From Prevotella sp. UBA1705 (GTDB lineage: Bacteria > Bacteroidota > Bacteroidia > Bacteroidales > Bacteroidaceae): a DNA stretch of 60,516 nucleotides. Below are positions 24,248 to 31,810 of this stretch, piece after piece. The notes beneath the pieces were generated by a model, which had not been told where the DNA came from, did not search any database, and saw nothing but the letters and a program-made list of their open reading frames with translations. The stretch spans positions 1 through 60,516 of the forward strand of contig DCJH01000050.1 in NCBI GenBank assembly GCA_002317385.1. Direction: 5' to 3'. The translations under genes and the position numbers were made by a program. Numbering within the stretch: the stretch's first letter is position 1; each line of letters starts with the position of its first letter.

Positions 24248-27200
24248 CTACTCTTCCTTGCCATCGCCATTGCGATAGGTGGAGGGCTGCTGCTGGTAGA
24301 CATCCTTGAAGCACTTGCAGAAGTAGCGCGGACTGGAGAAACCATTGCGATAGCTCACCTCGGCAATGTTGATTTCGGGATGGCTGCGAAGCATATCGGC
24401 AGCCTTGCGAAGGCGCATGTTCATGATAAATTCCTTGGGTGTCTGGCCGGTGAGGGTCTTCCATTTGGTGAAAAGGCCGGTGCGCGACATGCCGATTTCG
24501 CGGGCAAAGGTGTCCACACTGAACTTGGAATCCATGTAATATTTATCGATAATCTTCATGGCGCGGTCGAGCATGTCCTTGTCGAGCGGGTTGGAAGCCA
24601 GCATATCGGCCTCGGTATGCGGGTGCTCGCTGAACTTTCGCTGCAACATGCGGCGCGAATTGATGAGATTGTTGCACCGCGACACGAGGATATCGTTGTT
24701 GAAAGGCTTGGTCACATAGTCGTCGGCCCCGAGCTTCAACCCCTCCAAGGCCTGCTCGGCAGCCGTGCGTGCAGTGAGCAGCACCACAGGGATGTGGCAG
24801 ATGGAGAAGTCTTTCTTGATGGCCTTGCACAGTTCGGTGCCCGACATGTGGGGCATGAGCACGTCGCTCAGCACAATATCGGGCATCTCGTCCTTCACGA
24901 TTTCCAGTGCCTCACGACCGTCGACAGCCGTCAACGTGCGGTAGAACGGATTGAAAAGCGTCACCAGTAGCTGACGTATGTCGTCGTTGTCTTCCACTAT
25001 CAATATGGTGGTGTTGGCAGGATTGGCGATGGTAGAATCGGGCTCCACTGCTTCCTGCAGAGGCTGTGCGGGCAACTGCTGCTCGATAAACGCAGGCTCC
25101 GAGGGCATGACCGGCGCCTCAACGGGTTCATTCTTAATCTCGCTCGGGGCAAAAAGGTCATTGCCCAAAGGCAGAACTACGGTAAAGGTGGTGCCCTCTC
25201 CCACTGCCGACGAGACCGAGATGTCGCCATGATGCTGCTCCACAATGGTCTTGGTGAGGTTGAGGCCGATGCCTGTTCCCATCTCCGACAGCGACTCAAT
25301 CTCCTTGCCCTGGTAGAAACGGTTGAACACATGTGACAGGTCGCTGGACGAGATGCCGCTGCCGGTGTCGGTCACTGAGAGCTGCGCCTGACGGTCGTCG
25401 CTGCTCACTACCACAGTCACCACACCGCCCTGCGGGGTGTGTTTGAGTGCATTGGACACCAGATTGTTGACCACCTTGCGCATCTGCCGACTGTCTATCC
25501 ACACCTGCACGTCGGTTTCGGGCTTGAAAACGAGGTTGATGTCCTTGCTCACGGCATATTCCTTGAACATGAGGCAGATGTTTTGCACAAAGCCTACCCA
25601 CGGCTGATGCTGCACGTGGAGGGTGGGCTGTGCCATCTCCTGCTTGCGGAAATCGAGCAGTTCGGTGATGAGTTCGCGCAGCTGGTCGCTGTTGCGATAG
25701 ATGCCCAACACCTTATTATAACTGTCGGTAGCCACCGACTTGCTCTTCAGCAGCGACTCGGCGAGGCCGATAATCACCGTGAGCGGGGTACGAATCTCAT
25801 GAGACACATTGGTGAAGAAACGTATCTTCGACTGGTTGCGCTCCTCCACGTCCTTCACATGCTGCTTCTCATATTTGAGCGACTCGGCCAGACGGATGCG
25901 GTTGCGGTATTCGCGAATGAGCCACCGGCCCAGCAGAATGGCCGCGGCCAAATAGATGAGATAGGCCCACCACGAGAGATACCACGGCGGCAGGATGCGG
26001 ATCTTGAGCCGGGCCATGGGGATGTCGGCACGCGACGAACTAAGTTCCAGCGTGTAGCTGCCCGACGACAGACCGGAGAAGTCGAGGTTGTGCTGGCCTT
26101 GGCGCACCGGCAACCACTGGTCTGACGAGCCCAGAAGCCGATAGCGCAAGGGCGCAGCGTTCTCCTTAATATAATTAGAGGTGTAGAATTCGATGCTGAA
26201 CAGCGACTGGTTGTGGCTCAGCTCAATCTCATCGGAGTAGCGCAGAGCATTGCGCAGAATATGGCTGTCGTCGCCCGGCAGCACCTCCTGACCGTTCACA
26301 TAGAGCCGGCTGAAACCGATGGTATAGGGTTTCGACTTCTTGTAGAGGTCTTTCTCGCGGAACGACACCATACCACGCACGCCACCAAGATATACCACAC
26401 CGTCGGCAGTCACGTAGAGCGCATTCTCATTGACTGTAGCCAGGGGGAAGCCGTTGTCCTTGTTGAAATTGTGGAATTGCTTGTTCTTGGTGTCGAATAC
26501 GGAGAAGCCGTGGTTGGTGATAAGCAGCAGATTGTCTTTGTTGAGCGACGAAGGCTCGGCCGCATAGACGCATCCGCCGAGCAGACCCTGTGCCGGTCCG
26601 TAGTTGACAAACCGGTTTTCCTTTTCGAGATAGAGGTCAATGCCATCGCTGGCAGTAGACAGCCACACCCGTCCCTCACGGTCTACCATGATGTTGTTCA
26701 CGTTGTTGCAGCTCAGCGAACCCTCCTGCGGCCCATTCACGAAGTGGGTATAGCCGTGGCTTCGCAGGTCGTAGCGGTACACTCCGCTGGCCTCGGTGGC
26801 TATCCACAGGCGCTGCTGGCGGTCGATGCACAGGCTCTGCACCATCTTGAGATGCTCTTTGGGCAAGAGCGTCGTGAAGGTTTCCCTCTCCGGATCCATC
26901 ACGACAGCACCCTCCTGGGTGGCGATGAAGAGCAGTCGGCCATACGACTTGATGTCTCTCACGATGTCGGAGGGCAGCGAGTGAGGGTCGGTGGCGCTAT
27001 GCTTATAGAACTTGCTGCGCCGTGTGGCGAGGTCTATGCGGTCCAGTCCGCCCAGATGGGTGCCCACCCACATGGCGTTGCGGGCCTGGTCGAAGTAGAT
27101 GCACTTCAGATTGTTTTGCGATATCATCGTACCCGGATAGGTGTACCAGTTGAACTGTTTGGTGGCCGGGTCGTAGATGTTGAGGCCTCCACCCTCGGTG

Positions 27201-28246
27201 CAAATCCAGAGTTTGCCCTGCTGGTCCTGCGTCATTCGGCCCACAATCTGGCTGCTCAGCCCCGTAGAGGGCTGCCCGGTCACGCGGTAATGGGTATAAA
27301 TCTCGTATTCAGGGTTAAAGTAGTTCACGCCGCCGAAGTACGAGCCGAGCCACAAAGTGCCCTGTCCGTCCTTGATGATGCTCCATATACTCGAATTGGT
27401 GAGGCCGTTTTCAAGCACATTGGCCGTGAAAGTCTGCGTGCTGCCTGTATCGGGATTGAATCTCACCAGGCCGAGATAGGTGCCTATCCACATGTCGCCA
27501 TGATTGTCTTCGCAGAATGTTCGCACGAAATTGGACACGAGGAAGCTCCCCGCGCCATAGTTCTTCACCTGTCCGTTGGGTTGCACCGTCCAGAAGCCAT
27601 CGGCCCAACTGCCAATCCACAGGCGGTGCTTGCTGTCCTCATAAATCTGGGTGATGCGGCCCGTGGGGATGGGATGGGTGAGCCTGCGATTGGCATAGCA
27701 ATAGACACCGGCACTCTGTGTGCCGATCCACAGGCGCTGACGGGAGTCGACGGTGAGGCTGGTGATGAACTGTTTGGAAGGGAGCTTGACAAAACTATGG
27801 ATGCTGTTGTCAGCCGACGAGATGGTCTTCACCTCGCTACCCTCGCTGAAATAGAGTTGTTTCTGATAGCAGATGGCGCCTATGTTGTTGCCTGCCTTGA
27901 GCGTCTTGAACTGTCGCGACGGCAGGTCGAGCTGCGCCACACCCTCCGAGCACAGCAGGTAGAGTTTGTCCTTACCGTTTCCGGTGAGCAGAATCACATT
28001 GTTGCTGAAAAGGCTGTTGGGGTCATTAGACTTATTCTGATATACCTGAATAGAGTTGCCGTCGTAGCTGTTCAGTCCCACGCGGGTAGCAATCCAGATC
28101 ACTCCATCCTGGTCTGCATAGAGATTATTGACCGAAATCTGAGACAATCCGTCGTCTGGGCCAAGATGATTGAACTCTATATTCTGGGCCAGCAGCAGAC
28201 AATGGGACAAGGTAAATATAAGAATAAGACCAAATAACTTCTTCAT
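24248..28246 (-). CDS. Hybrid two-component system sensor/regulator (HTCS)
   Basis: One-protein sensor and transcription factor typical of Bacteroidota, usually sensing carbohydrates in the periplasm. The start at 28246 (MKKLFGLILIFTLSHCLLLAQ) gives a signal peptide; the frame runs 28 codons further but without one. Order, 1332 residues: two seven-bladed propellers of Reg_prop repeats (about 20-680), a Y_Y_Y domain (about 690-750), a membrane helix (about 755-775), HisKA with the phosphorylated His in FFTNVSHEIRTPL (near 816), HATPase with DTGSGI and GTGIGLNLTK, a receiver with Asp in IVLSDVLMPH (near 1127) and Lys in DYVTKPFN, and an AraC-type DNA-binding end. No susC/susD pair is adjacent. 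Confidence 0.95.
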   Translation of the reverse strand: MKKLFGLILIFTLSHCLLLAQNIEFNHLGPDDGLSQISVNNLYADQDGVIWIATRVGLNSYDGNSIQVYQNKSNDPNSLFSNNVILLTGNGKDKLYLLCSEGVAQLDLPSRQFKTLKAGNNIGAICYQKQLYFSEGSEVKTISSADNSIHSFVKLPSKQFITSLTVDSRQRLWIGTQSAGVYCYANRRLTHPIPTGRITQIYEDSKHRLWIGSWADGFWTVQPNGQVKNYGAGSFLVSNFVRTFCEDNHGDMWIGTYLGLVRFNPDTGSTQTFTANVLENGLTNSSIWSIIKDGQGTLWLGSYFGGVNYFNPEYEIYTHYRVTGQPSTGLSSQIVGRMTQDQQGKLWICTEGGGLNIYDPATKQFNWYTYPGTMISQNNLKCIYFDQARNAMWVGTHLGGLDRIDLATRRSKFYKHSATDPHSLPSDIVRDIKSYGRLLFIATQEGAVVMDPERETFTTLLPKEHLKMVQSLCIDRQQRLWIATEASGVYRYDLRSHGYTHFVNGPQEGSLSCNNVNNIMVDREGRVWLSTASDGIDLYLEKENRFVNYGPAQGLLGGCVYAAEPSSLNKDNLLLITNHGFSVFDTKNKQFHNFNKDNGFPLATVNENALYVTADGVVYLGGVRGMVSFREKDLYKKSKPYTIGFSRLYVNGQEVLPGDDSHILRNALRYSDEIELSHNQSLFSIEFYTSNYIKENAAPLRYRLLGSSDQWLPVRQGQHNLDFSGLSSGSYTLELSSSRADIPMARLKIRILPPWYLSWWAYLIYLAAAILLGRWLIREYRNRIRLAESLKYEKQHVKDVEERNQSKIRFFTNVSHEIRTPLTVIIGLAESLLKSKSVATDSYNKVLGIYRNSDQLRELITELLDFRKQEMAQPTLHVQHQPWVGFVQNICLMFKEYAVSKDINLVFKPETDVQVWIDSRQMRKVVNNLVSNALKHTPQGGVVTVVVSSDDRQAQLSVTDTGSGISSSDLSHVFNRFYQGKEIESLSEMGTGIGLNLTKTIVEQHHGDISVSSAVGEGTTFTVVLPLGNDLFAPSEIKNEPVEAPVMPSEPAFIEQQLPAQPLQEAVEPDSTIANPANTTILIVEDNDDIRQLLVTLFNPFYRTLTAVDGREALEIVKDEMPDIVLSDVLMPHMSGTELCKAIKKDFSICHIPVVLLTARTAAEQALEGLKLGADDYVTKPFNNDILVSRCNNLINSRRMLQRKFSEHPHTEADMLASNPLDKDMLDRAMKIIDKYYMDSKFSVDTFAREIGMSRTGLFTKWKTLTGQTPKEFIMNMRLRKAADMLRSHPEINIAEVSYRNGFSSPRYFCKCFKDVYQQQPSTYRNGDGKEE

Positions 28247-28276
28247 TGACTGATGGTATTCGATATGTTTAGATAG

Positions 28277-28284
28277 CAAAATTA
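28277..28284 (-). promoter_or_regulatory. -7 element of the HTCS gene
   Basis: TAATTTTG on the minus strand, 31 bases before the chosen ATG at 28246. It lies inside the longer frame, which supports the shorter start. Confidence 0.45.
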
Positions 28285-28344
28285 GGAAAAAAATCGAAGA
28301 AAAAGGGCGTTCAGGTACAAGAAAGTACATTTTAAATCAATTAT

Positions 28345-28358
28345 CGTACAATTGTACG
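28345..28358. promoter_or_regulatory. Perfect 14-bp palindrome (candidate operator)
   Basis: CGTACAATTGTACG reads the same on both strands. It lies in the 194-base divergent region between the HTCS gene and the small secreted gene, about 20 bases upstream of the latter's -33 position. Confidence 0.45.
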
Positions 28359-28377
28359 CCGTGGCGAAGCCTACCTG

Positions 28378-28408
28378 TTTCATTATAGGAGAATATTTCC
28401 TAACTTTG
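28378..28408 (+). promoter_or_regulatory. Promoter-like pair of the small secreted gene
   Basis: TTT at 28378-28380 (consensus TTG), exactly 20 bases, then TAACTTTG at 28401-28408. Expected start is near 28412, about 29 bases before the ATG. Confidence 0.55.
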
Positions 28409-28440
28409 ACATATCTAATGAACGAACTAAAAAGAAGTAT

Positions 28441-28713
28441 ATGAAAAAAACTTACCTCACACTTTGTTTTGCACTGTTTTCTGCCATAGCCTTTGCAGAT
28501 ACCATCAACACTGACTCGGCTTCAGTGAAAAACATTCCGGGCGAAGACTTCGATTCCGGTCAGTCTACGGCTATCAAAACCGTATCAGAAAGTAAGAAAG
28601 TGGACGACACGCGCGTGTTCAACCTCAAAGGACAGCAGGTGGCCACTGGCTCGCTGGAAGGACTTCCCAAGGGAATCTATATTTTCAGAGGAAAGAAATA
28701 TGTGGTGAAATAA
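28441..28713 (+). CDS. Small secreted protein with Bacteroidetes C-terminal tail motif (90 aa)
   Basis: A signal peptide (residues 1-19, MKKTYLTLCFALFSAIAFA) is followed by a polar linker of about 38 residues and a C-terminal tail VFNLKGQQVATGSLEGLPKG then IYIFRGKKYVVK. That tail pattern (hydrophobic-Asn-Gly-Gln, LPKGIYI, GKKYVVK) is what normally ends large secreted Bacteroidota proteins, where it acts as a sorting or anchoring domain. Here it has almost nothing in front of it. It is divergent from the HTCS gene and has its own promoter and terminator, so it is expressed as a unit. Function unknown. Confidence 0.75.
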   Translation: MKKTYLTLCFALFSAIAFADTINTDSASVKNIPGEDFDSGQSTAIKTVSESKKVDDTRVFNLKGQQVATGSLEGLPKGIYIFRGKKYVVK

Positions 28714-28721
28714 TCCTCACG

Positions 28722-28772
28722 ATATACTAAAAAACGGCTTGAAGCAATGCTCCAAGCCGTTTTTTAGTATAT
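28722..28772. terminator. Bidirectional terminator between the small secreted gene and galM
   Basis: A 20-bp perfect stem (28722-28741 with 28753-28772) whose core is ACGGCTTG/CAAGCCGT, with A6 on the left arm and T6 on the right arm. It serves the two convergent genes. Confidence 0.88.
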
Positions 28773-28799
28773 GGGGTTTGGGTTCAAACCGCCTACTGT

Positions 28800-29885
28800 C
28801 TACTCCACGCCAAACTTATAAATGGTCTTCGAGGTGAAGATCTTGCCCACTTCCAGCCTGGTGCTGGGGAAATAGGGATGATTGGGTGAGTCGGGGAAGT
28901 GCTGAGTCTCGAAGCAGATGGCGCTGCGAGCCGGGAACGTGGCACCGTTCTGACCGGTGTAACCATCGGCCCAGTTGTCGGTGTAGAGCTGCATGCCCGG
29001 CTGAGTGGTATACACCTCCATGGTTCTTCCAGACACAGGCTCCGTGATTTTGGCTGCAAACGACAGCTCATCTTCCTCTCGTTTGTTGAGCACGAAGCAG
29101 TGGTCGTAGCCTTTTCCGATAACCAGCTGCTCGTGTCCGCACTCAATGTCACGGCCGATAGCCTTGGGCGTGCGGAAGTCGAAGGGCGTATCGCCCACGC
29201 TTCTAATCTCGCCCGTGGGCAGAGAAGTGGGATCCATGGGCAGATAGTAGTCGGCATTAATCTGGCAAACCACGTTGTCGACCGTCGGAGTGGGATTGGC
29301 AATGCCGCTCAGAGAGAAATAGCCGTGGCTCGTGAGGTTGAGCACCGTGCGACGGTTGGTGGTGGCATGATAGTCGATGATGAGTTCATTCTCGTCGGTG
29401 AAGGAATAGACCACCGTCACTTTCAGCTCTCCAGGATAGCCCTCCTGGCCGTAGGCGCTGATGTAAGTGAGCACCAACGACTCATGACTGAGCTGTCGGG
29501 CTTCCCACACCTTGGCGTTGAAGCCCACCTTTCCGCCGTGAAGAGAGTCGGTTCCACGGTTGGCAAAGAGGTAATAGGTCTTGCCATCCAACTGGAACTG
29601 CGAGTTTCTGATGCGGTTGCAGCAGCGTCCCACCAGTGTGGAGAGGTATGGTTCGGGGGCGTCCAGGTAGCCCTGAATGCTTCCGTAGCCCTGAATCACG
29701 TTGGCGCGCTTGCCATCTCGGTCGGGCACCATGATGGCCACGATGCCTCCGCCGTAGTTGGTGATGGCCACTTCATTACCTTGATTATTATGGAGAAAAT
29801 AGAGGTCGGTCTGCTTTCCCTTGATGGTTGAAACGAAATCTTCTCTTTTCAATCCGCTGATAGTCTGATATTCAAGCTGTTCCAT
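28800..29885 (-). CDS. galM: Aldose 1-epimerase (mutarotase)
   Basis: Interconverts alpha and beta anomers of aldoses such as galactose or glucose. The protein has 361 residues. Motifs: NYGGGIVAIMVPDRDG (N-terminal strand), GRCCNRIRNSQF, NRGTDSLHGGKVGFNAKVWEA with the substrate His, the catalytic His in NLTSHGYFSLSG, and the catalytic Glu region ICFETQHFPDSPNHP near the C-terminus. No signal peptide, so cytoplasmic. It follows the kinase-like gene by two bases, so the pair likely processes an incoming sugar: mutarotation plus anomeric phosphorylation. Confidence 0.94.
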   Translation of the reverse strand: MEQLEYQTISGLKREDFVSTIKGKQTDLYFLHNNQGNEVAITNYGGGIVAIMVPDRDGKRANVIQGYGSIQGYLDAPEPYLSTLVGRCCNRIRNSQFQLDGKTYYLFANRGTDSLHGGKVGFNAKVWEARQLSHESLVLTYISAYGQEGYPGELKVTVVYSFTDENELIIDYHATTNRRTVLNLTSHGYFSLSGIANPTPTVDNVVCQINADYYLPMDPTSLPTGEIRSVGDTPFDFRTPKAIGRDIECGHEQLVIGKGYDHCFVLNKREEDELSFAAKITEPVSGRTMEVYTTQPGMQLYTDNWADGYTGQNGATFPARSAICFETQHFPDSPNHPYFPSTRLEVGKIFTSKTIYKFGVE

Positions 29886-29887
29886 AG

Positions 29888-30976
29888 TTATAATTGTTTG
29901 ATGAATTCATGAAGTCTTGACTCTCCCTCCCTTGTCAACTCGTATAGACGATACTGGTTTTTGGCCCTGTCGAGGTTGTGGGTGGCATATTTAGTCTTAT
30001 AATAGGTGTCGCCATTGATATAGTCTGCCAGGAATCTCATGCACTGCATGTAGGGGAAAAGGCTCATGGCGAAGGGCAACATATCACGCTCTGTGGGGGT
30101 GAGGAATTGCTTGGTGCCCTCAATAAAGCCGCGTGTGAAGCTCTCGATGATGTCCCATCTCAACTGCACTCGGTCGGTTTCGGGGTCGTCTTCGCCCGTG
30201 GCATTGCCAGCAGTACGTAGGAAATCACCATAGTCGGAGAACACGAAGCTCGGCATCACGGTGTCGAGGTCGATGACGCAGAGTACGTCTCCCTGCTCGT
30301 CGAACAGCACATTGGTTACCTTGGAGTCGCAGTGACAGATGCGCTTGGGCAGTTTTCCCTCACGATATAGGGCCTCGGCCTGGCACATCCGCGTGGTATC
30401 TTGCTCCAGATGGTCTACCATTTCCTGCACTTCCTGCAGTCTTCCCGCCTTGTCTTGCTGCACCGCCTCGCGCAGCTGGGATATGCGAAGCTCCATGTTG
30501 TGGAAGTCGGGAATGGTCTCGCCCAACGGTTCCTTCAGGTCGGTCAGCATCGACTCAAAGTCGCCAAAGGCCTTTCCGGCATCGTAAGCGTTCTCCGGCG
30601 TCACGGTCTCAAAGCCTTGGGTGCGCGGGATGAATACCGAAACGCGCCAGTAATCGCCCTCTTCGGTCTTGAAATAAGTCTTACCAGACACCGTCGGAAC
30701 AAACTGCAATACCTTGCGGTCGATATCTTCTTCGCCACGTGCCACGAGCTTTTCGCGCACGTGTTGGGTCACCAATTCGATGTTATGCTGCAGAAGTTCC
30801 ACATCTGTAAAGACGTTATCGTTGATGCGCTGGAGCACATAGTCGAAAGGACAGCTGTCGTCTGTCGTCACCTTGAAGGTGTCGTTGATCAGTCCACTCC
30901 CCAAGGGAATGACTTCGACAGGTTTTCCTTGAATTTTGAAATTGGCCAGAATCTGTTCAGGTTTTGTTGTACTCAT
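29888..30976 (-). CDS. Aminoglycoside phosphotransferase-fold kinase, probably an anomeric sugar kinase
   Basis: A 362-residue protein of the APH/choline-kinase fold. The Brenner-type motif is ICHCDSKVTNVLFD (catalytic Asp near 217; His-x-Asp becomes His-Cys-Asp) followed by the metal Asp in VIDLDTVMPSF (near 238). N-terminal strands carry GSGLINDTFKVTT, as in N-acetylhexosamine 1-kinase (NahK) and related kinases. It is the first gene of a two-gene unit with galM, two bases apart. The context favours sugar-1-phosphate formation over antibiotic resistance. The exact sugar is not readable. Confidence 0.85.
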   Translation of the reverse strand: MSTTKPEQILANFKIQGKPVEVIPLGSGLINDTFKVTTDDSCPFDYVLQRINDNVFTDVELLQHNIELVTQHVREKLVARGEEDIDRKVLQFVPTVSGKTYFKTEEGDYWRVSVFIPRTQGFETVTPENAYDAGKAFGDFESMLTDLKEPLGETIPDFHNMELRISQLREAVQQDKAGRLQEVQEMVDHLEQDTTRMCQAEALYREGKLPKRICHCDSKVTNVLFDEQGDVLCVIDLDTVMPSFVFSDYGDFLRTAGNATGEDDPETDRVQLRWDIIESFTRGFIEGTKQFLTPTERDMLPFAMSLFPYMQCMRFLADYINGDTYYKTKYATHNLDRAKNQYRLYELTREGESRLHEFIKQL

Positions 30977-31015
30977 GTGTTTTTATGTTACTTTTGTTTG
31001 ATATTATTTATACTG

Positions 31016-31023
31016 CAAATATA
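31016..31023 (-). promoter_or_regulatory. -7 element of the kinase-galM unit
   Basis: TATATTTG on the minus strand, 40 bases before the kinase ATG. No TTG was found at the usual distance. Confidence 0.45.
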
Positions 31024-31181
31024 AAGAAAAATATCAATATCAGGAAGAAAAACATGAGTATATATCCCTTAAATGTACTTAAAATTTATGTACATTCTAT
31101 ACGGTGGCACATAAAACAAGATGAAAGCCCCCGAACCATCGGTGGCTTCCATCATCATATCTTGCTCCAAATGGGCCCGAT

Positions 31182-31778
31182 TTATCCGAGCAATGTCGTG
31201 GCCCGCACGCGACTGAGTGTCTCCGGAGTCATCTGGAGATAGCTGGCAATATATACTAACGGCGCACGCAAAACCACCTGCGGCTTCATCTTGCACAGGC
31301 GCTGATATCGGTTTTGAGCCGTCTCAAACCTTACCAAGTCGGCATGAACCTGAGAGATAATGAGGCTTTCTTCCAATATCTTACGGTATAGAATTTGGAT
31401 GTTCACATTGTGCAAAGCCACCTGTTCGAGCCTCAACTTCGGCAAACTGTAGATGATCGATGGCTCAAGCGCCTCCACCTGCAAGTGCGTGGGCTCCTCC
31501 TTGAACAAGCTTTCGATACACATGAATATCTCTCCATCCGATCCGATATGCTCCGTCAGCTCCTTATCGTTCTTGTAATAGAACTGACGAATGAGTCCCT
31601 TCTCAATATAGAATATATCTTCACAGATTTGCCCTTCCTTGAGAATCATCTCTCCTTTGGCATACTTCCTCGGCACGAGGATGCTTTCCAATATGTCAAG
31701 CTCATCGTGGGTCATCGTGCTATAGTTGCGGGCCAATTCCCTGGCTATGTCACGAGTTGTGTTTTGCAGTCTATCCAT
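31182..31778 (-). CDS. Crp/Fnr family transcriptional regulator
   Basis: A 198-residue one-component regulator. The cyclic-nucleotide-binding-like beta barrel covers about residues 18-125 (GEMILKEGQICEDIFYIEKGLIRQFYYKNDKELTEHIGSDGEIF), then a dimer helix (about 125-155) and a C-terminal winged helix with the recognition part PLVYIASYLQMTPETLSRVRA. The effector pocket lacks the canonical cAMP-binding RxS motif, so a different or no ligand is likely. It has no Fnr-type N-terminal Cys cluster. It starts 32 bases after lepA on the same strand. Confidence 0.88.
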   Translation of the reverse strand: MDRLQNTTRDIARELARNYSTMTHDELDILESILVPRKYAKGEMILKEGQICEDIFYIEKGLIRQFYYKNDKELTEHIGSDGEIFMCIESLFKEEPTHLQVEALEPSIIYSLPKLRLEQVALHNVNIQILYRKILEESLIISQVHADLVRFETAQNRYQRLCKMKPQVVLRAPLVYIASYLQMTPETLSRVRATTLLG

Positions 31779-31810
31779 TTGTTATATTCGTTAGATGGGT
31801 ATTACATTCT

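Noticed and set aside
24174..24464. A 96-codon minus-strand frame at the HTCS 3' end.
   Set aside because: It overlaps the coding sequence of the HTCS DNA-binding domain in another frame and runs into the MITE-like element.
26213..28237. A 674-codon open frame on the plus strand, opposite the HTCS gene.
   Set aside because: It is antisense to a clearly coding 1332-residue protein with all its domains. High GC at third positions creates long opposite frames. The translation has no recognised domain.
29888..30976. Calling the kinase-like gene an antibiotic resistance phosphotransferase.
   Set aside because: It is paired with galM and resembles sugar-1-kinases; resistance genes of this fold are not usually in such units.
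24248..30976. A polysaccharide utilisation locus around the HTCS gene.
   Set aside because: No susC/susD pair, glycoside hydrolase or transporter is present in the surrounding 6 kb.
31123..31150. A terminator after the Crp-like gene.
   Set aside because: A GAAGCC/GGGCTTTC stem exists, but the following minus-strand sequence is only weakly T-rich; not firm enough to list.
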